A DNA stretch of 64,000 nucleotides, taken from the NCBI RefSeq assembly GCF_008041935.1, contig NZ_VKAC01000001.1, positions 62,001 to 126,000 on the forward strand. The letters are read 5' to 3'. The notes below the pieces were generated by a model. It made no database searches. It was given only the letters and a program-made list of their open reading frames with translations, and had not been told where the DNA came from. Positions 8,374-16,543 of this stretch are shown piece by piece. A program made the position numbers and the translations under genes. The first letter of the stretch is position 1; the number at the start of each line of letters is the position of its first letter. The stretch is from Quadrisphaera setariae. Lineage in GTDB: Bacteria; Actinomycetota; Actinomycetes; Actinomycetales; Quadrisphaeraceae.

Positions 8374-9000
8374 TCAGGCGCGGCCGGAGCGGCCGCGGGC
8401 GCGCACCAGCAGCACGCCCATCGCCGCGCCGGCGGCACCGGCGGCGATGGTCCAGCCCCACGTCGCACCGGAGATGCCCGACCCGTCGTCGTCCTGCGCC
8501 GAGGCGGGTTCCGTGCTGGGGCTCGCCGCCGCCTCGGTCGCCGAGGGTGAGGGAGCCGAGGAGGACGACGACGGCGAGGGCGCGCTCGAGCTGGCCGTCG
8601 GGCTCGCGCCGACGCCGCCCTCGGCGACGAAGGCCACCCGCCCCTCGATGGGGTGGCCGTCGCTGGACGTCACGCGCCAGTCGACCGTGTAGCTGCCGGC
8701 GGGCCGGTCGGGTGCGAGGCCCTGCACGACGTCGTTCCCCACCACGGTGGGGGAGCCGGTGGTCACCACGCGCCCGTCGGGAGCGGTGACCACCACCTGG
8801 GCGCCCAGCTCCAGCGGCGCCTCGCTGAACCCCAGCGAGACGGACTCCGGGGCGCTGGTCACGGTCGTGCCGTCACCGGGGACGCTCGAGACCAGCGAGT
8901 CGTGCGCCAGGGCCGCCGGCGCCACCAGCAGCGACGAGCAGGTCAGCGCGGCGGCGGCGCCGAGCACGGCGAGGCCCCGGGCGGGGGAGGGGAAGGACAC
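8374..9000 (-). CDS. copC: CopC-family copper-binding protein, membrane anchored
   Basis: 208 residues from GTG at 9000, chosen for the GGAG site seven bases upstream. An N-terminal signal peptide ends at 'APAALA', leaving His33 as the first mature residue ('HDSLVSSVPG'), the usual Cu(II) ligand of CopC. The beta-sandwich runs to about residue 125 and contains the second ligand motif 'SSDGHPIEG' (Asp114, His116). A Ser/Pro/Ala linker (130-168) leads to a C-terminal helix (about 182-199) and an Arg-rich tail. It probably binds or delivers copper at the outer face. No copD gene is adjacent; phoX lies upstream on the same strand. Confidence 0.88.
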   Translation of the reverse strand: MSFPSPARGLAVLGAAAALTCSSLLVAPAALAHDSLVSSVPGDGTTVTSAPESVSLGFSEAPLELGAQVVVTAPDGRVVTTGSPTVVGNDVVQGLAPDRPAGSYTVDWRVTSSDGHPIEGRVAFVAEGGVGASPTASSSAPSPSSSSSAPSPSATEAAASPSTEPASAQDDDGSGISGATWGWTIAAGAAGAAMGVLLVRARGRSGRA

Positions 9001-9034
9001 GGGTGCTCCAGACGGTGCGGCGGGTGTCGCCTCC

Positions 9035-9040
9035 AGGCTA
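9035..9040 (-). promoter_or_regulatory. candidate -10 box (TAGCCT) for copC
   Basis: TAGCCT on the minus strand 34 bases upstream of the copC GTG. The matching -35 position would fall inside the palindrome 9053-9100 and is not a recognisable hexamer, so this is tentative. Confidence 0.3.
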
Positions 9041-9052
9041 AGCGGCCGGTTC

Positions 9053-9100
9053 GTGATCATGGTCTTCCGCCACCCCCGGGTGGCGGAAGACCATGATCAC
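9053..9100. repeat. long perfect palindrome between phoX and copC (probable terminator)
   Basis: Two perfectly complementary 23-base arms (9053-9075 and 9078-9100) with only two bases between, starting GTGATCATGG and ending CCATGATCAC. It lies 12 bases beyond the phoX stop and upstream of copC, so it probably ends phoX transcription. The perfect symmetry also suits a dispersed intergenic palindrome or a protein-binding site. An ATG inside it (9060) is in frame with copC but is not the start. Confidence 0.75.
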
Positions 9101-9112
9101 CGTGAGTGCGGG

Positions 9113-11143
9113 CTACTTCCCGGTGCGTCGCACCTGGACCGTGCTCGGGCGCGGCGTGCGCTTCGAGGCGTCCGTGTACGGGAACGCCGACGCCGGCGCG
9201 TCGACCCGGGCGGTGTCGGTCTCGCCGGGGTGCTGCACGTTGACGAACACCGACCCGTCGGCGGCGTCGATCCACGGGCCGCAGGTCTCCGCGCCCGTGG
9301 GCACCGCGAGGAACTGCGAGACGCGGCCGCGGTCAGCGCCCGTCAGCGGCACGAAGTGCAGGGCGTCGTTGAGCTTCAGCGTGCTCGGCGCGCCGTCCGT
9401 GGAGATCCACAGGCCGGGCTGGTCCTTGTCGAAGGCCACGTTGTCCGGGCACGAGATCGGCGACACCTTCTCTGCCGGGAAGCCCGAGAAGTACGTCGAG
9501 GGGTCCTCCGGGTCGCCGCAGACCAGCAGCAGCGACCAGTCGAAGCGCGTGCCGGTCGCGTCGCCGCCGGCCTCCCGCAGCTCGATGACGTGCCCGTCCT
9601 TGTTCTTCGCGCGCGGGTTGGCCGGCGCGGGCGACGTGCGGTCGGTGTTGTTGGTGCACGCGACGTAGACGTACCCGGTGCGGGGGTCCGGCTCGACGTC
9701 CTCGGGGCGGTCCATCGGCGTGGCTCCGACCTTCGCGGCGGCGTCGCGGGTGAACACGAGCACCTCCTCGTGGCTCATCCCCGGGACGGCGGACTTCCCG
9801 TCCTTCGTCAGCGGGATCCACGTGCCCGTGCCGTCGCGGTCGGTGGCGGGGTCGCCGTCGGCCTCGAACTTCGCCACGTAGAGGTCCCCGGCGTCGAGGA
9901 GCTCGCTGCGGCCGCCCTTCCCGCCCTTGCCGACGCGCTCGCGGCTGACGAACTTGTACAGGTGCTGGCCGCGGCTGTCGTCGCCCATGTACGCGACGAC
10001 GTTGCCCTTCGTCGCCACGAGCGTCGTGGCGCCCTCGTGCTTGAACCGGCCCAGGGCGGTGTGCTTGACGGGGGTGGAGCGCGGGTCGCGCGGGTCCACC
10101 TCGACGATCCAGCCGAACCTGTTGATCTCGTGGGGCTCGCGCGCGGTGTCGAAGCGGGCGTCGGCCTTGTGCCAGTAGCGGCCCTCGCTCGGCTTCCCGT
10201 CCTTGACCAGCGAGTACGTCTTCTGGTTGCGCTGGTCGCCCTGCGGGTGCCCGCGGAAGTACTGGTCGAAGTTCTCCTCGCCGGACAGCACCGTGCCCCA
10301 CGGCGTCGTGCCGCCGGCGCAGTTGTTGAGGGTGCCGATGACCGTGCGGCCGCCCGGGTCCTTCGCGGTCTTCACGAGGTCGGTGCCGGCCACGGGGCCG
10401 CGCAGCTCGAAGCGGGTGGACAGGCCGGTGAAGCGGCGGCCGTACTTCGAGGGCTCCACCTCCCAGAAGCCGTCCTTCCCGCGGCGCAGCTGCACCACGG
10501 ACAGGCCGTGGGCGGCGATGGAGGTGCGCAGCTGCTCGACGGTGAGGGCGGCCTCGGTGGTGAAGCCTGGCACCATGAGGTTCTCGTTGGTGTACTCGTG
10601 GTTGGACACCAGCAGCGCCTTGTGCCGCCCCTGCGGGAGGATCGCGAGGTAGTCGCAGTTGTAGCCGAACTGCTTCTCCTGGGCCTCGGCGCTCTGGCGG
10701 TCCAGGTCGAAGGGCGGGGCGCCCTGCACCACCGGGTCGCCCCAGCTGATGAGGGGCTTCCACGCGTACCCGGCGGGCACGGTGAGCTGGTCGGTGGTGC
10801 TGGGGACCGGGGCGATCGGCGCGAACGCGAGCCCCTTCGGGCCCACGGCGCCCGCACCCCGGCCGGGCGCCCCTGGCTTCCCCGGCGTCGCGGGGGTCGC
10901 CTCGGCGGGCTGCACGGTCAGAGCGCCGGTGCCCGCGGCGGCGGCCACGGCGCCCAGCCCCAGCAGGAGGTTGCGCCGCGACAGCGACGCCTCCACGACG
11001 CTCGCGAAGGACGGCGAGGCCGACGCGCTGCGCTCGTCCGTCAGGCAGGCGTCACCGCACTTGAAGTGGCAGGTGGCGGCAGAGCGGGTGCCCCGGGTGT
11101 GGCCCGCCATGGGCAGCAGGGCGCGGGTGGGGGACAGCGACAT
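9113..11143 (-). CDS. phoX: PhoX-family phosphatase (DUF839), Tat-exported
   Basis: 676 residues. PhoX enzymes are calcium/iron alkaline phosphatases that release phosphate from organic esters outside the membrane. A long n-region with three cysteines ('CHFKCGDAC', 25-33) is followed by the twin-arginine motif 'SRRNLLLGLG' (55-64), a hydrophobic core and an Ala/Pro region. The mature domain contains 'SNHEYTNENLM' and 'NNCAGGTTPWGTVLSGEENF', characteristic of the family. ATG 11143 is chosen over GTG 11146 because GAGGAG lies six bases upstream. No Pho-regulated neighbours are seen. It lies 66 bases beyond rarD on the same strand. Confidence 0.88.
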   Translation of the reverse strand: MSLSPTRALLPMAGHTRGTRSAATCHFKCGDACLTDERSASASPSFASVVEASLSRRNLLLGLGAVAAAAGTGALTVQPAEATPATPGKPGAPGRGAGAVGPKGLAFAPIAPVPSTTDQLTVPAGYAWKPLISWGDPVVQGAPPFDLDRQSAEAQEKQFGYNCDYLAILPQGRHKALLVSNHEYTNENLMVPGFTTEAALTVEQLRTSIAAHGLSVVQLRRGKDGFWEVEPSKYGRRFTGLSTRFELRGPVAGTDLVKTAKDPGGRTVIGTLNNCAGGTTPWGTVLSGEENFDQYFRGHPQGDQRNQKTYSLVKDGKPSEGRYWHKADARFDTAREPHEINRFGWIVEVDPRDPRSTPVKHTALGRFKHEGATTLVATKGNVVAYMGDDSRGQHLYKFVSRERVGKGGKGGRSELLDAGDLYVAKFEADGDPATDRDGTGTWIPLTKDGKSAVPGMSHEEVLVFTRDAAAKVGATPMDRPEDVEPDPRTGYVYVACTNNTDRTSPAPANPRAKNKDGHVIELREAGGDATGTRFDWSLLLVCGDPEDPSTYFSGFPAEKVSPISCPDNVAFDKDQPGLWISTDGAPSTLKLNDALHFVPLTGADRGRVSQFLAVPTGAETCGPWIDAADGSVFVNVQHPGETDTARVDAPASAFPYTDASKRTPRPSTVQVRRTGK

Positions 11144-11209
11144 CACAGGCTCCTCGAAGGGTCGTGTGCTTCGCGGCTGACGCTGCGGGGCCCACGAGGA
11201 GCGGCGGTG

Positions 11210-12253
11210 TCAGGAGGGTGGAGCCGAGGTGAACTGTCCGGCTCCTCCGGGTTTCGTCACGGCGGCGTTGCGCAACCCCGCACTCCGGGTCGACCGGGCT
11301 GCCCGCAGCATGTCGGCGGTCAGCAGCACCAGCGCCACCCACACCAGGGCGAAGCCCGCCCACCGCGACGCCGGCATCGCCTCGTGGAACACCGCCACGC
11401 CGAGCACCAGCTGCATCACCGGCGTGACGTACTGCAGCAGGCCCGTCGTGGTGAGCGGCACGCGCGCGGCTCCCGCGGCGAACAGCAGCAGCGGCACCGC
11501 CGTCACCACCCCCGCCGAGGCGAGCAGCAGCGCGTGCCAGGGCGCGTCCACCGCGAACGTCCCGCTGCCGCGCGCTTCCAGGACGACGAGCGCCACCAGC
11601 GCCAGGGGCGCCAGCAAGAGCGTCTCGGCCGACAGGCTGGTCAGCGCCGACAGGCCCCGCCCGCCGGGTCCGGTCCCGCCCACCTGCTTCTTCACCAGCC
11701 CGTAGGTGCCGAAGCTCAGCGCCAGCACCAGCGAGATCCACGGCGGGCGCCCGTAGTCGACGGTGATGACGACGACGGCGAGCACCCCCACCCCCACCGC
11801 CGCCCACTGCAGCGGGCGCAGGCGCTCGCGCAGCAGCAGCACCGCGAGCGCCACCGTGATGATCGGGTTGATGAAGTAGCCCAGCGAGGCCTCGACCACG
11901 TGCGCGGTCTGCGTCGCGTAGATGTAGACGCCCCAGTTGACGGCGATGACCACCGCGGCGACCGCCAGCAGGCCCACCGTCCGGCCCGAGCGGACCAGCG
12001 CCACCACGGGACGCCACCGGCGCAGCAGCGTCAGCAGCAGCACGCAGAGCACCGCCGTCCACAGCACCCGGTGGACGAGCACCTCCACCGAGCCGGCGGG
12101 CGCCAGCAGCGGGAAGTACAGCGGGAAGAGCCCCCACAGCAGGTAGGCGGAGAGGCCGAGCAGCGTGCCCTTCCCCTGCTCGGACCTCAGCTGGGAGCTC
12201 TGCCCGTCCCCCTGCTCGACTCCGTGGGCGTCCTCGGGTGCCTGCCGGCTCAC
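11210..12253 (-). CDS. rarD: RarD-like EamA/DMT family transporter
   Basis: 347 residues, drug/metabolite transporter superfamily with ten predicted helices in two EamA halves. 'GLSAYLLWGLFPLYFPLL' (first helix), 'HRVLWT', 'NWGVYIYATQTAHVVEASLGYFINP' and 'GLLQYVTPVMQLVLGV' are typical of RarD. Substrate unknown. GTG at 12253 overlaps the korB stop by four bases (GTGA), which decides the start and implies coupling to korB. This gives a soluble N-terminal stretch of about 40 residues before the first helix. Followed by phoX 66 bases later. Confidence 0.87.
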   Translation of the reverse strand: MSRQAPEDAHGVEQGDGQSSQLRSEQGKGTLLGLSAYLLWGLFPLYFPLLAPAGSVEVLVHRVLWTAVLCVLLLTLLRRWRPVVALVRSGRTVGLLAVAAVVIAVNWGVYIYATQTAHVVEASLGYFINPIITVALAVLLLRERLRPLQWAAVGVGVLAVVVITVDYGRPPWISLVLALSFGTYGLVKKQVGGTGPGGRGLSALTSLSAETLLLAPLALVALVVLEARGSGTFAVDAPWHALLLASAGVVTAVPLLLFAAGAARVPLTTTGLLQYVTPVMQLVLGVAVFHEAMPASRWAGFALVWVALVLLTADMLRAARSTRSAGLRNAAVTKPGGAGQFTSAPPS

Positions 12254-13383
12254 TCCACCGACCAGGTGTCGCCGCCGCGCAGCAGCCCCTCCAGGTCGGC
12301 GTCGGAGGCGCGCCACGCGCTGTCACCGCCGCTGGCCTCGCGGGCGGCGTCGAGCTGCGCGCGCACCTCGTCGTCGTAGGTGGGCCGGTCGTGGGCTCGG
12401 AACACGCCCACCGGCACGTGCGCCATCGTCGGCTCGTCCAGGCGGGAGAGCGCGAACGCCAGCGACGGGTCGGCGGTCTCGGCGTCGTGGACGACCACCT
12501 CGCGCCCGCTGGCGCGCGCCTCGTCCAGGCCGACCACCTCCACGCCGAACCCCGACGCGGAGCGCACCACGGCCTTCTGGGAGCCCTCGGCGCCGAAGAC
12601 GACCTCCCGGCCGTGCTCGAGCTTCACCAGGCGGGCGACCGACTCGTCCCTGTCCTTGAGGACGTCGAAGGCGCCGTCGTTGAAGATCGGGCAGTTCTGG
12701 TAGATCTCCACCAGCGACGTGCCGCGGTGCTCGGCGGCCGCGCGCAGCACCTGCGTCAGGTGCTTGCGGTCGGAGTCGAGGGTGCGCGCGACGAAGCTCG
12801 CCTCGGCGCCCAGCGCCAGCGACACCGGGTTGAACGGCGCGTCCAGCGAGCCCGACGGGGTCGACTTGGTGACCTTGCCGACCTCGGAGGTGGGGGAGTA
12901 CTGCCCCTTGGTGAGCCCGTAGATCCGGTTGTTGAAGAGCAGGATCGTCATGTTGACGTTGCGGCGCATCGCGTGGATGAGGTGGTTCCCGCCGATGCTC
13001 AGCGCGTCGCCGTCGCCGGTGATGACGAACACCGACAGGTCGGGCCGGGTGGCCACCAGACCGGTGGCGATGGCGGGGGCGCGCCCGTGGATCGAGTGCA
13101 TCCCGTACGTGTCGAGGTAGTACGGGAACCGGGAGGAGCACCCGATGCCCGAGACGAAGACGACGTTCTCCTTGCGCAGCCCCAGCTCCGGCAGGAAGCC
13201 CTGGACGGCGGCCAGCACGGCGTAGTCGCCGCAGCCGGGGCACCAGCGCACCTCGGAGCTGGAGGTGAAGTCCTTCTTGCCCAGGCGCACCCCCTCGGGA
13301 AGAGCAGGGACACCGGCTGTGCCCGAGCTGCCCGACCTGACGGTCGGCAGGCCGAGCGGGACGGACAGGGGGGTGGTGGTCAT
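12250..13383 (-). CDS. korB: 2-oxoacid:ferredoxin oxidoreductase, beta subunit
   Basis: 377 residues. With KorA it decarboxylates 2-oxoglutarate (or another 2-oxoacid) to acyl-CoA while reducing ferredoxin, in place of or beside the lipoate-dependent dehydrogenase. The thiamine diphosphate/Mg motif 'GDGDALSIGGNH' (123-134) and 'NNRIYG' (151-156) are intact. Four cysteines expected to hold a [4Fe-4S] cluster are present: 'WCPGC' (48, 51), 'GIGCSSR' (82) and 'YQNCPIF' (231). ATG at 13383 overlaps the korA stop by four bases. A C-terminal extension of about 80 residues follows the core, as in actinobacterial homologues. Confidence 0.92.
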   Translation of the reverse strand: MTTTPLSVPLGLPTVRSGSSGTAGVPALPEGVRLGKKDFTSSSEVRWCPGCGDYAVLAAVQGFLPELGLRKENVVFVSGIGCSSRFPYYLDTYGMHSIHGRAPAIATGLVATRPDLSVFVITGDGDALSIGGNHLIHAMRRNVNMTILLFNNRIYGLTKGQYSPTSEVGKVTKSTPSGSLDAPFNPVSLALGAEASFVARTLDSDRKHLTQVLRAAAEHRGTSLVEIYQNCPIFNDGAFDVLKDRDESVARLVKLEHGREVVFGAEGSQKAVVRSASGFGVEVVGLDEARASGREVVVHDAETADPSLAFALSRLDEPTMAHVPVGVFRAHDRPTYDDEVRAQLDAAREASGGDSAWRASDADLEGLLRGGDTWSVE

Positions 13384-15362
13384 CGAGCGTCCCTCCGGGG
13401 GGTCTCGCGCACGCGGCCGGCCACGACGTCCTCGATGGCCTCGACGATCTCGGTGGAGGTGAACGGCAGTCCGCGCACCTGGTTGCAGCTGATGACGTCG
13501 ACGAGGTAGCGGCCGCGCAGCAGCAGCGCCAGCTGCCCGAGGTTCATCTCGGGCACCAGCACGTGCTCGTGGGCCAGCAGCACCTCGCCGAGGTTGGCGG
13601 GCAGGGGGTTGAGGTGGCGCAGGTGCGCCTGGGCCACCCGCAGCCCGCGGCGGCGGGCCTCGCGGACGGCGGCGGTGATGGGCCCGCGGGTGGAGCCCCA
13701 GCCGAGCACGAGGAGGTCCCCGTCGTGGTGCTCTCCACCGCCCGGGCCCCCGTGGTCGACGACGACGTCGGGCACCTCGATGCCCTTCACCTTCGCCCGG
13801 CGCAGCCTGACCATGCGGTCGTGGTTGGCGGGGTCGTAGGAGATCTCCCCGGTGACGTCGGCCTTCTCCAGGCCGCCGACGCGGTGCTCCAGCCCCGCGG
13901 TGCCGGGGACGGCCCACGGGCGGGCGAGGGTGTCGGGGTCGCGCAGGAACGGCCGGAACTGCGGCGTCACGCCGTCGGCGGCCGTGGAGTTGGGGTCGGT
14001 GGAGAAGTCGGGGTCCACCGCGTGCACGTCGTGCGCGGTGGGCACCTTCCACGGCTCGGAGCCGTTGGCGAGGTAGCCGTCGGACAGCAGCAGCACGGGC
14101 GTGCGGTAGCGCACGGCGATCCGCACCGCGTCCACCGCGGCGTCGAAGCAGTCCGCCGGGGTGGAGGGCGCCACCACCGGCACCGGCGACTCGCCGTTGC
14201 GCCCGTACATCGCCTGCAGCAGGTCGGACTGCTCGGTCTTCGTCGGCAGGCCCGTGGAGGGGCCGCCGCGCTGGACGTCGACGACGACGAGCGGCAGCTC
14301 CAGGGCCACCGCCAGGCCGATCGTCTCGCTCTTGAGCGCCAGGCCCGGGCCGCTCGTCGTCGTCACCCCGAGGGAGCCGCCGAAGGAGGCGCCCAGCGCC
14401 ATGCCCACCGCGGCGATCTCGTCCTCGGCCTGCAGCGTGGTCACGCCGAACCGCTTGAGGCCGGACAGCACGTGGAGGATGTCCGAGGCCGGGGTGATCG
14501 GGTAGGAGCCCAGCGCCAGGGGCAGGCCCGCGCGGTGCGCCGCGGCCACCAGGCCGTGGGCGAGCGCCGTGTTGCCGGTGATGTTGCGGTAGGTGCCCTT
14601 CTCGGCCGGCGCCGGAGGCACGGTGAAGCGCACCGGGAACGCCTCGGTGGTCTCCCCGTAGGCCCACCCGGCGCGGAAGGCGCGCAGGTTGGCCTCGAGC
14701 ACCGCGGCCCGCCTGCCGAACTTCGCCTGCAGGAACCGCTCGGTCTGCTCCGTCGGCCGCTCGTACAGCCAGCTCAGCAGACCGAGGGCGAACATGTTCT
14801 TGCTGCGCTCGGCGTCCTTGCGGCTCAGGCCGAGGTCCTTGAGGGCCTCCACCGTCATCGACTGCATGGGCAGGGCGTGCACCCGGTAGCCCTCGAGGCT
14901 GCCGTCCTCCAGGGGGGAGGTTCCGTAGCCGACCTTGGCGAGGTTGCGGACGGTGAAGTCGTCGGTGTCGACGATGAGCGTGCCGCCGGGCCTGACGTCG
15001 TGGACGTTGGCGCGCAGGGCGGCGGGGTTCATCGCCACGAGCACGTCGGGCGCGTCGCCGGGGGTGGTGACGTCGTGGTCGGCGAAGTGCAGCTGGAAGC
15101 TCGAGACGCCGGGCAGCGTGCCGGCGGGGGCGCGGATCTCCGCGGGGAAGTTGGGCAGCGTGGCGAGGTCGTTGCCCAGCGAGGCGGTCTCGGCGGTGAA
15201 CCGGTCGCCGGTGAGCTGCATGCCGTCCCCGGAGTCCCCGGCGAAGCGGATGACGACCCGGTCGAGCACCTCCACGCGCTTGCCCGTCCCCGAGCCCGGC
15301 GGGGGCGTCGGAGGAGTCGGCGGGGCGGGCGTCTCCCGTGCGGGGTCGGATCCGGTGCTCAC
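13380..15362 (-). CDS. korA: 2-oxoacid:ferredoxin oxidoreductase, fused gamma-alpha subunit
   Basis: 660 residues: gamma domain first ('VIRFAGDSGDGMQLTG' near residue 40), then the alpha domain with 'YPITPASDILH', 'EDEIAAVGMALGASFGG', 'TTTSGPGLALKSE' and 'GLPTKTEQSDLL'. This is the fused two-subunit type of actinobacterial KorAB. The first 25 residues are a Pro/Thr-rich tail. A TAGCAT -10 box ends 8 bases before GTG 15362, whereas the ATG at 15368 lies only two bases from the box and would not be transcribed, so the GTG is preferred (660 versus 662 residues). First gene of korA-korB-rarD, divergent from htpX. Confidence 0.92.
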   Translation of the reverse strand: MSTGSDPARETPAPPTPPTPPPGSGTGKRVEVLDRVVIRFAGDSGDGMQLTGDRFTAETASLGNDLATLPNFPAEIRAPAGTLPGVSSFQLHFADHDVTTPGDAPDVLVAMNPAALRANVHDVRPGGTLIVDTDDFTVRNLAKVGYGTSPLEDGSLEGYRVHALPMQSMTVEALKDLGLSRKDAERSKNMFALGLLSWLYERPTEQTERFLQAKFGRRAAVLEANLRAFRAGWAYGETTEAFPVRFTVPPAPAEKGTYRNITGNTALAHGLVAAAHRAGLPLALGSYPITPASDILHVLSGLKRFGVTTLQAEDEIAAVGMALGASFGGSLGVTTTSGPGLALKSETIGLAVALELPLVVVDVQRGGPSTGLPTKTEQSDLLQAMYGRNGESPVPVVAPSTPADCFDAAVDAVRIAVRYRTPVLLLSDGYLANGSEPWKVPTAHDVHAVDPDFSTDPNSTAADGVTPQFRPFLRDPDTLARPWAVPGTAGLEHRVGGLEKADVTGEISYDPANHDRMVRLRRAKVKGIEVPDVVVDHGGPGGGEHHDGDLLVLGWGSTRGPITAAVREARRRGLRVAQAHLRHLNPLPANLGEVLLAHEHVLVPEMNLGQLALLLRGRYLVDVISCNQVRGLPFTSTEIVEAIEDVVAGRVRETPRRDAR

Positions 15363-15370
15363 GTGCATCG

Positions 15371-15376
15371 ATGCTA
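15371..15376 (-). promoter_or_regulatory. -10 box (TAGCAT) of korA
   Basis: TAGCAT on the minus strand with 8 bases to the GTG at 15362, implying a leaderless korAB-rarD mRNA. No strong -35 hexamer was identified. Confidence 0.4.
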
Positions 15377-15525
15377 CGGCCGCGCGCCGGGCGCGCCCTG
15401 TCCTGGGAAGGTCCTGTGAGGCGTCCCACGAGCGGCCCAGCGCGGGAACGCGCTGCAGCGGTCCGGCGTTGCAAGGTGGTGGAAGGTAAAGGAAGGGTCA
15501 AGGACCCGGTGCGAGAGAGGACCCC

Positions 15526-16401
15526 ATGGCCCACGGGCACTTCAACGGCGTCAAGACCGCGGTGCTGTTCGGCCTGCTCGGCGGCGTCGTGCTGCTGGCC
15601 AGCTTCCTGCTCTTCGGCGGGAACTCCCAGGCCCTGACCATCGGGCTGGTCATCGCGCTCGCCGTCAACGGCATCGCCTACTGGACCTCCGGCTCCGTCG
15701 CGGTCCGCGCCATGCGCGCGCGTCCCGTCACCGAGGCCGAGCAGCCGGCCATGCACCGGATCGTCCGAGAGCTGTCCGCCCGCGCGGGCCAGCCGATGCC
15801 GCAGCTGTACGTCTCCCCGACGTCCGCTCCCAACGCCTTCGCGACCGGCCGCAACCCCAAGAACGCCAAGGTCTGCGCCACCCAGGGCATCCTCGACATC
15901 CTCGACGAGCGCGAGCTGCGCGGCGTGCTGGGCCACGAGCTCATGCACGTCTACAACCGCGACATCCTGACCAGCTCGATCGCCGCGGCGATGGCCTCGG
16001 TCATCACCTACCTCGCCTACATGGCGATGTTCTTCGGCGGCAGCCGCGAGGACGGCGAGCGCGCCAACCCGATCGCCGCGATGCTGATCCTCTTCCTCGG
16101 TCCGCTCGCGGCCGGCGTGGTGCAGATGGCCATCAGCCGCACCCGCGAGTTCGACGCCGACGAGGACGGCGCCCAGCTCACCGGAGACCCGCTCGCGCTG
16201 GCCTCCGCACTGCGCAAGCTCGAGATGGGCACCCAGGCCCGTCCGCTCGCGCCGGAGCGCCAGGTGCAGAACAGCGCGCACCTGTTCATCGCCAACCCCT
16301 TCAGGGCGCAGGACGTCGCCAAGCTCTTCAGCACCCACCCCCCGATGGCGGAGCGCATCGCCCGCCTGGAGGAGATGGCGTACGGCTACCGGGCCCGCTG
16401 A
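15526..16401 (+). CDS. htpX: HtpX-family membrane zinc metalloprotease
   Basis: 291 residues. HtpX is a membrane M48 protease with its active site facing the cytoplasm, degrading misfolded membrane proteins. Two N-terminal helices ('[20 protein letters not shown]', '[17 protein letters not shown]') precede the zinc motif 'HELMH' (His137, His141). Two further helices (about 152-172 and 185-205) lead to the third ligand Glu208 in '[10 protein letters not shown]'. '[17 protein letters not shown]' near the end is also typical. A GAGAGGA site lies 6-7 bases before the ATG. Divergent from korA. Confidence 0.94.
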   Translation: MAHGHFNGVKTAVLFGLLGGVVLLASFLLFGGNSQALTIGLVIALAVNGIAYWTSGSVAVRAMRARPVTEAEQPAMHRIVRELSARAGQPMPQLYVSPTSAPNAFATGRNPKNAKVCATQGILDILDERELRGVLGHELMHVYNRDILTSSIAAAMASVITYLAYMAMFFGGSREDGERANPIAAMLILFLGPLAAGVVQMAISRTREFDADEDGAQLTGDPLALASALRKLEMGTQARPLAPERQVQNSAHLFIANPFRAQDVAKLFSTHPPMAERIARLEEMAYGYRAR

Positions 16402-16430
16402 GACCCGCTGAGCCCCCCTCGTCCGGGGGG

Positions 16431-16455
16431 TCTCGGTGCACGCCGCGCCGGGGCT
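16431..16455 (+). terminator. hairpin after htpX
   Basis: A run of six C (16433-16438) pairs with six G (16445-16450) around a six-base loop, extended imperfectly by flanking GAG/CTC. No T-tract. It probably separates htpX from the ABC genes. Confidence 0.4.
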
Positions 16456-16543
16456 CCCGGACGGCGCGCCGGAGGTGCTCCCGCCCTGGTGGAGTGCCGG
16501 TGAAACGGCCACGCGAGACCCCCTCCTGTGGGACTCTCGAGCA

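Noticed and set aside
9053-9060. ATG 9060 as the copC start
   Set aside because: It lies inside the palindrome and adds 20 unconserved residues before a normal signal peptide; GTG 9000 has a ribosome site.
8747-12379. Plus-strand frame of about 1200 codons
   Set aside because: Antisense of phoX and rarD; repetitive Arg/Gly/Gln/His composition typical of GC-rich shadows, with no family similarity.
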